From positions 1-64,000 of the forward strand of contig JAQMWT010000148.1 in the NCBI GenBank assembly GCA_029834535.1: DNA of 64,000 bases, written 5' to 3'. The stretch is from Chrysophaeum taylorii. Taxonomy: Eukaryota; Sar; Pelagophyceae; Pelagomonadales; Pelagomonadaceae. The translations under genes were made by a program, and so were the position numbers. Under the pieces are notes generated by a model, which searched no databases, was not told the DNA's origin, and saw nothing but the letters and a program-made list of their open reading frames with translations. This document shows, piece after piece, positions 48,601-58,960 of this stretch (position 1 is the stretch's first letter; each line of letters begins with the position of its first letter).

Positions 48601-51600
48601 GCGGAGATGGTTGGTGCTTTGTCGACAAGAAAGAACACCGAGCAACTTGCTTGCACTGCGCCTGTCCCGTTTCGTCTTGGTACAGGTTGACGTCGCAATA
48701 CCCTGCACAGAACAAGGAGGAGGAGGATGATACGACGCGATGATGATGACTTTTTTTTAAGAAAAACGCTACTCACGGCACTCGGTGCCGTCGCTGTCTC
48801 GGAAGCGGCCCGCCGGGCAATCCTCCGCGCGCGAGTTTATTTATTTATTTATTTATTTATCGAGAAGAAAGAAAGAAAGAAAGAAAGAAGGAAGGGCCTT
48901 TTTTTTTTCCTTGAAATCATATTATCTCCGAGAAAAACGCACCTCGCAGGAAGTCTCGTCGGCGTTGACCCTCTGGCCGAGGTCGCAGGCCACGCACGTT
49001 GCGTCGTCCGGCCGATAGTAAAAGCCGGGGTCGCATTCGGTCGCCCCGCCAATTGGAGCGTCGGTGACGTTGCCGGGCCAGACGGTGACTTGGTCCGTGA
49101 AGAATTGGCCGTCGAGCAGCCACTCGCCGATAACAGCAATGGTGCCGGGCGAGGTCACCGACGACACGGCGAGCCTGGTTTGCCGTTGGCAGCACGACGA
49201 GCAGGTTCCCGACGTGATCATGTCGACGTTGCCCGACCGTCCGTCAAACTCTACGGACATCGCGTAGCGGCGCAGGAGCGTCGTCTTCTCGGGGAGCTCG
49301 TGGAACGACGCGACGGTATCGTCGCCTTCGTCGAACCGGCGGTAGGCGTCGACGAGGTCCGATATGGTCGCGGCGGCGTGCCAGGTCGCGTCGTGCAAGT
49401 AGGACGGATTGTCGCTTAGCTTTTGGATGACGAGGGCGCCGACGGTGTCGAGGGGAGCATCATCGCCCGGGCGAACGGTGTAGAGGTAGGCATAACCTTC
49501 GAGGGCGCCCGCGTCCGACGCGGCGGCGTACGCTTTAGCGACGTCGTAGATGGAGGCCATGATGATGATGATGCGCAAGCCGGGAAAGGCGGCGAGGGCG
49601 GCGGCCGTGTCCTCGGCGACGGTGTCTGCGTCGAGCAACGCCGACGAGACGAACAAGCCAGCCTTCGCCTTCTCCTTGAAGAGGTCGAGGTGATCGGAAT
49701 ATGCATCCGTGTAGAGAAAGAGGACTTGCGTCCAGGCGAAGTTATCGATGACGGCGTTGACGGCGTCAGCCATGTCTTGGGCGTCGGGGGCCAAGAAGCA
49801 GGTTTGGGAGGAATCGATGAGCGAGTCGACTTGCGACACGATGTCGACGAGCCCAAAGTCGGCGTCGAGCTCCTCGACTCCGGCGACTCGCGAGAGCGGT
49901 TCGGGCGGACCGAGGATGAATTGTACGTTGACGACCCACGCGAGCGGGACTGCTGTCGCGCTCCGTCCCGACGGGCACTCGGCGTCGACGTTAGCAACGG
50001 CATCTTCGAGCTGCGCGACGAGATAGGTCGACGATGCCGACTCGGCGTCCAACGTGATTCGCGTCGCGCAGACTTCCGCGTACGGAAAGAGCCGGGCCCG
50101 CGCGTCGGCGAGCGCGGCGTCGATAGCTGCGGTCTCGTTGTCGGTCTCGGGCCTGGCGTCCGAGGCGACGACGATCGTGACGTCGTGCGGTGGATCGCGG
50201 TACTCGGTCAAGTTCGAGGAGATCGAGGTGCAGAGACGGACGCGCGCGCGGGGAGAGCGACTCGCGCGTAGCCGTCGGTCGTCTCGAACGCCTCGCATTC
50301 CGCGAACTCGCCGACGCCCGCTTCGAAAATGGGCTGGCCGGTCTTCACCGCGTCGGTCTCGAGACCGTGGTATAGCGGCGAGTTGGCGCTGATGAAGTCG
50401 ATGATAGCTTGGACCTGGCCAACCGGGAGCGTCTCGAGGTTCTCGCCTCGTTCGAGGAAGACGTCGTACCTAGGATGATAATGATGATGATGATGATTTT
50501 TTTCGTCATACATCATCAATTGGAAAAACGAACAAACACGAACAGAAAGATTGATACACATATTGTTGTTGTTGTTGTTGTCTGGACTGAGAAGAAGAAT
50601 AGTCCTTACTCGTTGCCGCCGCTCATGATAAACGAGTTCGTGGCGACCTTGTAGGTCGCGGCGGGATCGATTGGATACCAAGAGTCGTCGTGCCGCGAAT
50701 AGACTTCGGCCGACAACACGAGGTCGTAGGGCGCGTTGAAGGCCCATCGCAACCCCGCGAACTGCGGCGGAATCCCACCATGGAGCTCGCACGCACCCTC
50801 GACGCACGCGAGTTGCCCGGGCCCCCCGCAGGTGCCGGGGACGAGCTGGTCGCACTGCTGGTAATCAAAGACCTGGGTAACGGCGTGGTCCAGGAGGTCG
50901 AGGACGGCAGCACCCGAAAGCTCGACCGACTGGATTGAGTTGTCAAAGATGAAACTCGTACGAACCTCAAAGGCCGTGATGTGTTTCCCGCGGGGATCGA
51001 GGCCCGGACGACGCCGCCGTTCTCGAGCGAAAAGTCGCAGTCGCCGCAGAGAGCGAGATCGGCCAGCGCGGCGACGCGTCCGAGGGAACAGTCGGGCCGA
51101 TAGCATCCAAGAGCCTGAGGTCCCGTTGCCGTCTCGTCGAGGCTTCGCTCGCCGTCGAGAAAGATGTGAGTGAACCCAACGTTCTCCTCGAGCGCCGCGT
51201 AAGTCTCGTCGAGCGACGCGACGACGACGTCCCACGCGTCTTTCTTTAGGGGCGTGCCTTCGCCGAGATGCAATTGGTCAACCGATGCGTTGACAATCAT
51301 CCCGCGGTCATCAAAGTCGAGGGACGCCACCGTCATGGCGCTCGAAGTGTCCGAACCCGTGACGGTCGCGGCGAGCGTCGCGCGTACGTAAGCTCGACTT
51401 AGGCCGCCGACGCGAAGCCGCGCGAGCTCCTCGACGCCAACCCATGGCTCGTAGGAGACGATGACGTCGAGCGACGGGTACGCGGCGTACATGTACTCGA
51501 AAAACGTGGGGCCATCGTCGGCGTTGAGCTCGCCAACCAGAAGTATGATGATTTTGCACGCCGGATGCGAAGCCTCGAGGTCGCGTATCGCCGTCGCGAC

Positions 51601-52287
51601 GTCGTCGCCATCATACGGCTCCCTGTTCGACCACGTTCTCGCCGATCGCGCCGACACGTCGGGCGCCAGAGCACCGCCGATCCGCTGGACCAAGTCGGTG
51701 TCCACGAGACCAATCACCCCAACCTGCAGTTGGTCGCTCGCGTTCAACACCGTCCACGGCGCGACGCGTCCGCGCAAATACTCGTTGTCCTCGGCGTCGA
51801 GGTTCGCGCCAACAACTGGCACGCTCAGGTTGCCGAGCTTGTCGACCCAATTCCCGAACGTCTCGCACGTCTGCTCGCACGAGTAAAAGTCCCAGTTGTC
51901 GCACGCGGCCACGTCCACGCCCATCTTCTCGTACACGCCGATCGCCGTCTCGAGCACGTCGTAACGGTACCAGAGATTCGTGTAGTAGAACCCACCCATG
52001 TCCACGAACAGGACGTTCTTCGAAGGATCCATGCGAAGTTCCTCGACCGCCCCCGCAATTCTCGCGGGACCCCCATACACAGCGCCATCGTCGAGAAGGG
52101 CGGAGCCGTCGGTCAAATTGACTTCGCCCGGTTCAGCGAGGCTCCCAAACGGATTGTTGGGGAGAAACCGACCCCTCAGCCGACCCATCACGGCCACCTC
52201 TAGCCTCCAAGTCGAGGTGTTCTTGGCGCTCAAGACCGGAATAACAACGACGACAAAGCCAAAGGCTGCTGCTGCTGCCCGCATCAT
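45495..52287 (-). CDS. Multi-domain receptor: pseudo-5'-nucleotidase, periplasmic-binding-like, Cys-rich, TRP-like
   Basis: A long minus-strand gene with signal peptide (RAAAAAFGFVVVVIPVLSA). I infer seven exons: 50610-52287, 48943-50469, 48777-48822, 48639-48702, 48361-48594, 46016-48187 and 45495-45926. Junctions are GT-AG and keep phase. Exon 1 encodes a 5'-nucleotidase fold (GGPARIAGAVEELR, VGVIGLVDTD, GGVVRASIPAGN, ending SGGNEYDVF), but every metal ligand position is changed. Exon 2 holds an ANF-receptor/PBP1-like domain (TIVVASDARPETDNE, WTQVLFLYTDAYSDH). Cys-rich GCC2/GCC3-type segments follow (CDPGFYYRPDDATCVAC, CPAGRFRDSDGTEC, FYECDGGDVCKEKYAC). Exon 6 encodes the membrane domain (ERFGFAVRDFRSPFF, WKLVLSYRFVGICVA) and the cytosolic tail. 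The frame slips near 50970 and 50250, so it is a pseudogene in part or there are sequence errors. Confidence 0.7.
50470..50609 (-). other. Predicted intron 1 of the receptor gene
   Basis: A GTAAGG donor and a CATCCTAG acceptor join SGGNE to YDVFLERG in frame, completing the 5'-nucleotidase C-terminal motif. The intron is 140 bp. Confidence 0.75.
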
Positions 52288-52483
52288 CCTATCCTTGTTC
52301 CTTCCTGGAATCGTACTGCTTCTTTCGTTGAAGAATCCATTTTTAACGGCCTGCAGAAACACGATCGAGTCGGCCGCCGTCGAGAGATCCTTGCCGCGAA
52401 TCTTAGCGGAAATCGACACTTTGCCGAAATTGAACACCACACACTCACTCGTCTGGGGTTTAGGGACATCCATCCATCATATC
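52288..52483. promoter_or_regulatory. Divergent promoter region, receptor / small membrane protein
   Basis: 196 bp separate the two ATG codons. No TATA box is recognised. Confidence 0.4.
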
Positions 52484-52901
52484 ATGAGACGGGTCCTCGC
52501 CATCATTTTTATGATGGGTTGCAGCAGTAGCCGTGCGCTGCTGCTGCACGGTTCAACAAGAACGCCGCGTCAGCACAGCGTGCGTCTGCGGAAGAGCCCC
52601 GCCGACGAAATTCTCGACGCCCTCGACTCGATGTGCGTTGTTGTGTCCGGTGCGCGTTTATGAGCAAGCCAGGTTCGGCGTGGGCCTGTCAGAAACTGAT
52701 CTCAAGGACGAGGAAGCCTTCCGGAGCGACGCTTTTTTGCGGGAGCGGCAAGCGCAGCGCGATGGCGTCGCCCCCGGGGACGACGCCCTCGACAAGCCCT
52801 CCGTCACCATCTTCTTTGCACTTCTGGGATTTTTCCCGATCGCGTTCATGTCCGCGGCCATGACCAGCGGCCTCGTCGACCCCTTCCACTTGCAGCGTTG
52901 A
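52484..52901 (+). CDS. Small single-span membrane protein, unknown (possibly plastid)
   Basis: Two exons, 52484-52632 and 52673-52901, joined across a 40-nt intron with a GTGCGT donor and a GCCAG acceptor; the same donor is seen at two other introns in this window. The 125-aa product has an N-terminal hydrophobic, then Ser/Arg-rich leader (MRRVLAIIFMMGCSSSRALL, then STRTPRQHSVRLRK) like a bipartite organelle-targeting sequence. A hydrophilic middle (GVGLSETDLKDEEAF, LRERQAQRDGV) is followed by one membrane helix near the C terminus (SVTIFFALLGFFPIAFMSAA). No family is recognised. Small one-helix proteins with such leaders are common among plastid thylakoid proteins (inference). Confidence 0.6.
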
Positions 52902-55069
52902 CCCTACTATGCCAACCCGGAATTCCGTCGAGGTGCAAAGTGGCCCGCCCTCCTGTAGCATTTCGCGCATAATCTTGCTGCCGTGGTTCGCTCGAGAGTA
53001 GGGCACCGCGGTTGCGCGTCGTCGCTCGTTTGTTCTAGACCCTCATTCTGTTCGGCGAAGGCATGAGGCTAGCGAGAGTCGACGGGAAGTCCTTCTAGTG
53101 GCCTGCGCACGGGCGGGATACACGCCCGGAGTCGTCGTCGTGCTGAAGCCGCCGTCGCTGCCTACCTCCGACCCGCGTCACGTTGCTGGTTGTAACGGCA
53201 GCTGTTAATTATCGACGCGTCTCTCATGTCGTCGTGGTGGTGGTCGTCGTCGTCGCTTACAAGTTGCTCACGGCAATAAGCCTAGTAAGAAACATCTTGA
53301 AACACTTGTGGACGGGGTGACTGAAAGTGTTGTTGTTGAATGAGTGTTGCTACAGCGGATAGCCGCATGAACGCACTCCAAACTTTCTGCTCCGGAGACC
53401 CAGGAGGCGATCGACGACTTCAATGAGCCTCGCGATTAATTATCTCCTTTCCCCCGCTCATCAATCACGACAGTGGTTGCGACGTGTTACCGGAGATAGA
53501 TCGGGCGTAGTGGCGCTGGTGATATACTATTTGGACGATTGCGGTAGGCCACATGTAACCGGTATGCGAAGTTTTCGAGATGCAAGTTGCGATTTACTAG
53601 ATCGGTTGAGCGAGATGCCATTCGACTTGATCTCTCGGTCTCGAAAGTCAGTTGGGGCCTTGACGACGTCGAGACAACGTGGCGAAGATGCGATTGGACA
53701 TCGAGTTGTTTGTCCTGCGAAGATGCGATTGGACATCGAGTTGTTTGTCCTGCTTGGGCGTGCAGGCGAATACTACTCGGACGCAACCAACGTCAAGCAT
53801 TTTAGGGTGATGTGATCTCCCACGCGCCTTTCACGATCCACGACTACTAGAAATTCGCCTTGCTTATGTAAGAAGCACGTGTGATTGTCCTCGAGCGCCT
53901 TAACAGCAACGAAGGCATCAAACGGGGCATTGCATTGAGCCTGTTTGGACGCGACTCCCAAGCACGCCATAACAACAACATCATGCGCACGCCGGCCCTC
54001 TGCGAGACGCCCGCCCGACATGCCGTCTTTTTAACGCATAGAGGGCTACGTCGAATCTCGGAAAATGCACCCAACTTCCTGACGTGGCTTGGTAGTTTCA
54101 AACGAAGTAGTGCTCCTCAGAAGAAATCCGTGGTAATTGTAGTGAATTAGTAACTTGAAGTCGTCGCTATGCTTCCCGAAAAAAAAAAAGCAATCATGAC
54201 AATTTTCCTTTTCGCGGTACTGAAGAACGGGTTGAGAATCAACGGGTATCTTTGGGGCGTTTTCTCTTCATGACAACGATTGGAGATGTGGCACGACGCG
54301 GTGAGTGGGCGTTCGCATACTATGCGGACCCAAAAAGTCGTCGGAGCAGCTCGCAAGCCGTTTGTGTCGACCACGGCCGCTACGCATCCAGCCCCTGCGA
54401 GCCGCCCTCGAGAGCGTGCGGAGTGCGTCGCGGTCAGCGATTGATTCCATTGAACATACGGACCATCCATAGAGCAGCTCGCCATTCATAGGCAAAAAAG
54501 GCCGGTGGCTCTCGAGCACGCGGCATGGAAACGAACCGGTGAGAACGATGCAAACGTATCCCGGCATCAACTCGGCAAGGGCTATCTTGCGACGGCAGTG
54601 AGGTCGTTCGTGTGAAGATATATCGAAACCCTGCAAGTCGCGGCAGTGTTCTTTCCAGCGTTGAATGATCGGGACAAAGCGGCGTAATAATCGACGCTCC
54701 ACCTCTCGACGTGGCGTGCAGAGGAGCCGTGGTAGTATGGCGCGAGCGTCAAAAGCCTCGCGGCGTGAAAGAAAGAAAGAAAGAAAGAAAGAAAGAAAAA
54801 AGAACTAATAAAATAATAAAATGGCGGTTTTGGGTTGTTGTTTTTTCCCCGGGCTCCTCGTCGTCGAGCGCGCTCATGATGACGAGAAGCGTCTTGAGGC
54901 AGCAATGTACAGCAGTTCGATCGTCCTTACTCTCCAGCGCGCGTGCTGGCAGAAAGGACGACGACGGGACACTGTCAAAGGAAGGGGCCTCTTACCTTGT
55001 CCAAAAAGTGCGAAAGGGTATCCTCGGTCCGTTAGTAGACGCAATCAAGAAGATCGCCAAGAAAGTAGG
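52902..55069. other. 2.2-kb gene-poor interval
   Basis: No gene supported; frames are short and lack recognisable domains. It contains a 35-bp perfect tandem duplication (53682-53716 and 53717-53751, starting GCGAAGATGCGATTGGACAT), an AAAG/AAGA run at 54770-54800 and, just before homoserine dehydrogenase, an open frame (ATG at 54876) beginning MMTRSVLRQQCTAVRSSLLS. That frame looks like an organelle presequence and might be an unspliced 5' exon of the next gene. Composition is lower in GC than in neighbouring genes. Confidence 0.6.
53682..53751. repeat. 35-bp perfect tandem duplication
   Basis: Two adjacent identical 35-mers, each starting GCGAAGATGCGATTGGACAT and ending TTGTTTGTCCT. Confidence 0.9.
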
Positions 55070-56311
55070 ATGGCCAAGAAGATCGGTATTGTTGGCGGTG
55101 GCGTGGTTGGTGGCGGCGTGTACGAGATCCTGACGTCCAAGTTCCCGCACGTGTGCACGGTACAAAGCGTCGCCGTGCGCGATTTGTCCAAGCCGCGGGC
55201 GTGGGCCTCTGCGGGAACCAAGTTCGTCGACCGGTGGGAGGCCGTCGTCGAAGACCCCGAGGTGGAGGTCGTGGTGGAGGTGATGGGCGGGACGACGACG
55301 GCCAAGGAGTGCGTGTTCCGTGCCCTCGAGCTCGGGAAGGCGGTGGTGACGGCGAACAAGGCGCTCCTGGCCGAGTACACCGACGAAGTGGTCGGGAAGG
55401 CGAAGGGTCCGCTAGGGTTTGAGGCGGCCGTGTGCGGCGGCATCCCGATCATCGCGACGCTTCAGCAGCACCTCGCCGGCGACGAGATTTCGTCTGTCTC
55501 GGGTATCATGAACGGCACGACGAACTTCATGTTGTCTAAGATGGAGTCGTCGAACGTCGACTACGGAGACGTACTGAAAGAAGCTCAAGAGCTCGGGTTT
55601 GCCGAGGCCGACCCTACCGCTGACGTCGAGGGCCACGACGTCCGCGCCAAGATCGCGCTCCTCGCGAAGCTCGCGTTCGGGACCACCGTGAGCGTCGAGG
55701 CTATCCCTACTCTCGGAATATCTCGGATTCAAGCCGTCGACTTCGACTACGCGAAATTGCTGGGAGCTACTATTCGTCTCCTCGGGACCGCCCGCAAGGA
55801 CGGCGAGAGTCTGTCGGTCTACGTCGCCCCCCACGTCGTTCCGGCGACGCACCCCGCGGGCTTCGCTTCGGCAACCGGTCCGACGAACGTGGTCTCGATC
55901 GACTCGAAGCAACTCGGGGTCGCGTCCCTCCGCGGCGCCGGCGCGGGCAGGTACCCCACCGCGCGCTCGATCGTCGCCGACGTCCTCCGCGTCTGCGCCG
56001 GAGCGACGGTCCCGCCCTTCCCAGACCCCAACCCCAATCTTACCCTGACCTCGGATTACGCGTCTCGCTTCTACGTCCGCGTCATCGCCGCCGACCAGCT
56101 CGGCATCGTCAAGGCCATCGGCGAGATGGCCGAGCGAAACGTCGTCTCTATCAACGCCATCCTCCAGAACCCGATCACCGACCCAACGAACATGGCCTTC
56201 GTCGTCACCACCGACGCGGTCAAGCACTCTGCCGTCCAGGCCTTCGCGGCCGACGTTGCGAGCGCCCCCTTTGCCCTCTCCCCCCCCCTCGTCCTTAATA
56301 TCCTCGACTAA
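55070..56311 (+). CDS. Homoserine dehydrogenase with C-terminal ACT domain
   Basis: A 413-aa NAD(P)-dependent enzyme reducing aspartate semialdehyde to homoserine for threonine, methionine and isoleucine synthesis. The Rossmann motif GIVGGGVVGGGVYEIL is at about 5-20, VVEVMGGTTTAKECV at about 65-79, and KAVVTANKALLAEY follows. The catalytic domain has FEAAVCGGIPIIATLQQHLA, SGIMNGTTNFML, GFAEADPTADVEGHD (substrate and catalytic Asp/Lys region) and DVRAKIALLAKLAFG. The C terminus (YVRVIAADQLGIVKAIGEMA) is an ACT-type regulatory domain, as in bacterial monofunctional enzymes. This is a stand-alone enzyme, not the plant aspartokinase fusion. The ATG at 55070 fits the domain start; a presequence may lie upstream in another frame. 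Confidence 0.95.
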   Translation: MAKKIGIVGGGVVGGGVYEILTSKFPHVCTVQSVAVRDLSKPRAWASAGTKFVDRWEAVVEDPEVEVVVEVMGGTTTAKECVFRALELGKAVVTANKALLAEYTDEVVGKAKGPLGFEAAVCGGIPIIATLQQHLAGDEISSVSGIMNGTTNFMLSKMESSNVDYGDVLKEAQELGFAEADPTADVEGHDVRAKIALLAKLAFGTTVSVEAIPTLGISRIQAVDFDYAKLLGATIRLLGTARKDGESLSVYVAPHVVPATHPAGFASATGPTNVVSIDSKQLGVASLRGAGAGRYPTARSIVADVLRVCAGATVPPFPDPNPNLTLTSDYASRFYVRVIAADQLGIVKAIGEMAERNVVSINAILQNPITDPTNMAFVVTTDAVKHSAVQAFAADVASAPFALSPPLVLNILD

Positions 56312-56316
56312 TAAAT

Positions 56317-57096
56317 ATGGCGGAGTCGTCGTCCTTATTATACCTTGGTATCTTCACGCCCGAATGCTGGGAGGTATTCGTGGAGGGCCTCGACCAACTC
56401 TTCTTGAAGCTCGACGCTCTAGGCGTCGTGCGGCGCTTAGAGTACTACGCGCCCTGCGCGTTGTTCGTTCTCAGCAAGGTCCTCGGGTACCTCGTAATCG
56501 CGGGCTCTCTAGGTTTTAAACTCCCGCAGATCGCGGGGATGTGGCGCCACCGCTCGGCCGAGGGCCTCTCGCTCGTCTCCTGCGAACTCGACGTCCTGGT
56601 CTTCGTCGCGAGCTTGGGTTACAGCCTGCGCCGACGTCTTCCGATCTCCGAGTTTGGCGAGCAAGCCTCCGTCCTCGTCCAAAATCTCGTCATACTTTCT
56701 TTCGTGTGGCGATTCGCCGAGGCGACGACCAGGGCGCGGATGTGCGGGGCGGTGGCAGCGGCTCTCGCCGCCTGCATGGCGATTTCTTTCATCCCCCGGC
56801 ACCTCGTTCTCGTACTTCCAGCCTTCGCGACCGTCGCCTCTCTCGCCTCCAGAGTTCCGCAGATCGTCGCCAACGCGACCCAACGCCACACCGGCCAACT
56901 CGCCGTTTCAACCTGCGGCTTGAATGTCGCCGGCGCCCTTGCGAGGGTCCTCACCACGCTCGGCGGCTCGCGAGACCTCGTCATGCTCGCCAGCTACGCG
57001 CTTTCCTTCCTCCTTAACGGCACCATCTTCATCCAGATCCTATGGTATCGGAAAAACACCAACCTCGCCCTCCAAAACAAACTCAAGCACTCTTGA
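56317..57096 (+). CDS. MPDU1: MPDU1-like PQ-loop membrane protein
   Basis: A 259-aa protein with about seven hydrophobic segments and two PQ-loop repeats: the first at LGFKLPQIAGMWRHRSAEGL (about 66-85), the second at SRVPQIVANATQRHTGQL (about 188-205). It matches mannose-P-dolichol utilisation defect 1 (Lec35), including the N-terminal CWEVFVEGLDQLF, a Cys-rich start, and FGEQASVLVQNLVIL between the repeats. MPDU1 is needed in the ER for use of dolichol-phosphate mannose and glucose in N-glycan and GPI assembly. The ATG lies only 5 bp after the stop codon of homoserine dehydrogenase on the same strand. Confidence 0.85.
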   Translation: MAESSSLLYLGIFTPECWEVFVEGLDQLFLKLDALGVVRRLEYYAPCALFVLSKVLGYLVIAGSLGFKLPQIAGMWRHRSAEGLSLVSCELDVLVFVASLGYSLRRRLPISEFGEQASVLVQNLVILSFVWRFAEATTRARMCGAVAAALAACMAISFIPRHLVLVLPAFATVASLASRVPQIVANATQRHTGQLAVSTCGLNVAGALARVLTTLGGSRDLVMLASYALSFLLNGTIFIQILWYRKNTNLALQNKLKHS

Positions 57097-57330
57097 CCCC
57101 TCCCTCCCTCCCTCCCTCCCTCCCTCCTTAGACGGTGTTTGTGTGATTAAAAAAAAAAAAAACGCGACCTTAAGACTGCGATCGCGGCCAGTCGAGCGCG
57201 CAGTCCGTTGTCATCAAGCGAGCGCCGAGCGAGCGAGCCGTCCGTCCGCGAGAGTCTCACCCCTCGATAAGGACACACTTAGACTCCTCTGAACCTCCTC
57301 ATCACTAAGCCTCCTCATCCCGCTCTCTTT
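57097..57330. repeat. CCCT/CCTC run and 3' spacer
   Basis: A TCCC tetranucleotide run (57099-57127), a 13-A run near 57150 and GAGCGAGC-type repeats near 57220; no gene. Confidence 0.75.
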
Positions 57331-58514
57331 TTGTTCAGAATTAGTCCTTCTTCCTACAGGTGCTCTCCGCTAAGACCTAGATTAATAATTAAGCGTGCCC
57401 CGCGCAACAACATTGTAGGTATATTTACGCCTCTCGCCGGCTTTTTTTCCTGCCATCACTATCGTGTCTGTGGCTACTCCAAGAGCACTACCTTCACCGT
57501 CCACGCACCTTCGGACCACTCCCAGGATTTCGATCTTATTCTCGCCCGCCCGAGCATACCTTCTCCCTTTCACTTAGTTCCCCTAAGTGGCACCGCCTTT
57601 CTCATCGTCGACTTTGCCTCACATCCGGACACTGCACGCCACTGCACGACGCGCCCCGGCACTTGGGTGTCCTGTCTGAATCGCTCGTGCACGGTCTTTG
57701 CCGCGATCGACTCACGAGGTCGCATTACACGCAAAAACCCGACGGGCCTCATGATGCCAAAGGTTCGACCCACGTACGCGGACTACCTCGGACACATTGG
57801 CGACAAAGCAGAGGAGGGAACAAAAGTGTACGCCACCAAAGGACCTTATCCCACCAATACCAAGCACAACAATAATCTGATATTAATTATTAGACAGCTC
57901 AAGATAAGCGACGCGACACAACACATAATCGCTCGATTCAGCCACCATCACGACCCGCCTCTATTACAGCTCTTCCAACAGCACCCGCCGGTCTTCGCTT
58001 CTCTCAAAGCTTTTGCCAACGCCGTGCCACATGACATGCTGCAGGGAAAGTATCAGGCAGCGTTAACCTTGCACGCATCGCAACATCACGTTGATCTTTA
58101 ACTCGAATGGCGCGCGATAAAAAAAAAGACAACAACAACAGCAACACAATTCCAAATACAGGACACTTATTAGGTCTAATTGCTGCCTTCTTTTTTTCGC
58201 AATGTCTGCAACCTCCTCCCGTCCGTCCGTCCGTCCGTCCGTAGAGGAATTCCATCTTGGATATCAATTTGGATCCGTCGCGGATGACTACCAGGCCGCG
58301 CTTAACAAATTATCAGCCGACGCAGCACTGAAGCTGGACACCCTACTCGTAGCTGCTGTTACCGTTGATAAACGACGCTCGCCGTATGCTGGAACCATCT
58401 AGCGTGCCAGCATCCTTCTTCCACTGCAACCATTACCTTCACAACATCCCTGGGACTGACCAGTTTATGTGGGATGTCCACAGCTCCGTCCTGTTTGTAT
58501 ATCAGGGGAAGCAC

Positions 58515-58602
58515 GGCAAAGTTGTCACGTCGGTGGATTTCCATGTGGACGCAGACTAACGGCAAAATTGTCAAGTCGGTGGATTTCCACGTGGACGCAG
58601 AC
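58515..58602. repeat. 46-bp period tandem duplication
   Basis: GGCAAAGTTGTCACGTCGGT (58515) and GGCAAAATTGTCAAGTCGGT (58561) start two 42-bp copies with about four mismatches, inside the second fossil. Confidence 0.8.
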
Positions 58603-58883
58603 CTTCCTTTAGTAGAAACCGAGACATCGCGGGCTTTAGGGCTCAATTCAGATCAGGCACACCCAGAAACTACGTGCCGCCGCCCATCTTCAGAAACACA
58701 CCAATGCATCAAGCAGGAGATAGACGCCCCATCAGATGAGGACAAGTCCCCACCCGCTCAAGCAGATAACCCATAATCAGACGAAGAAATGGAAACAACC
58801 GACCAGTCTCATCAGCCGCCAGATGACCGCTCCGACGAGCACCGCGACTCAGACGACCATAAGGCTTCTTCTAGATCGGGTTT

Positions 58884-58960
58884 CTAGTTATGGTGACTAG
58901 CCACCTGCAGGTTGTTCTAGACAATTTGGCCTCACACACGTCGTCGTTCACCATAACTAG
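58884..58960. repeat. 13-bp inverted repeat
   Basis: CTAGTTATGGTGA (58884-58896) and its reverse complement TCACCATAACTAG (58948-58960) are separated by 51 bp. This is a possible hairpin or end of a small insertion. Confidence 0.6.

Noticed and set aside
54821-55069. In-frame N-terminal extension of homoserine dehydrogenase
   Set aside because: The extension (MAVLGCCFFPGLL onward) is low in coding character and the enzyme starts naturally at MAKKIGIVGGG; a presequence in a different frame is more likely.
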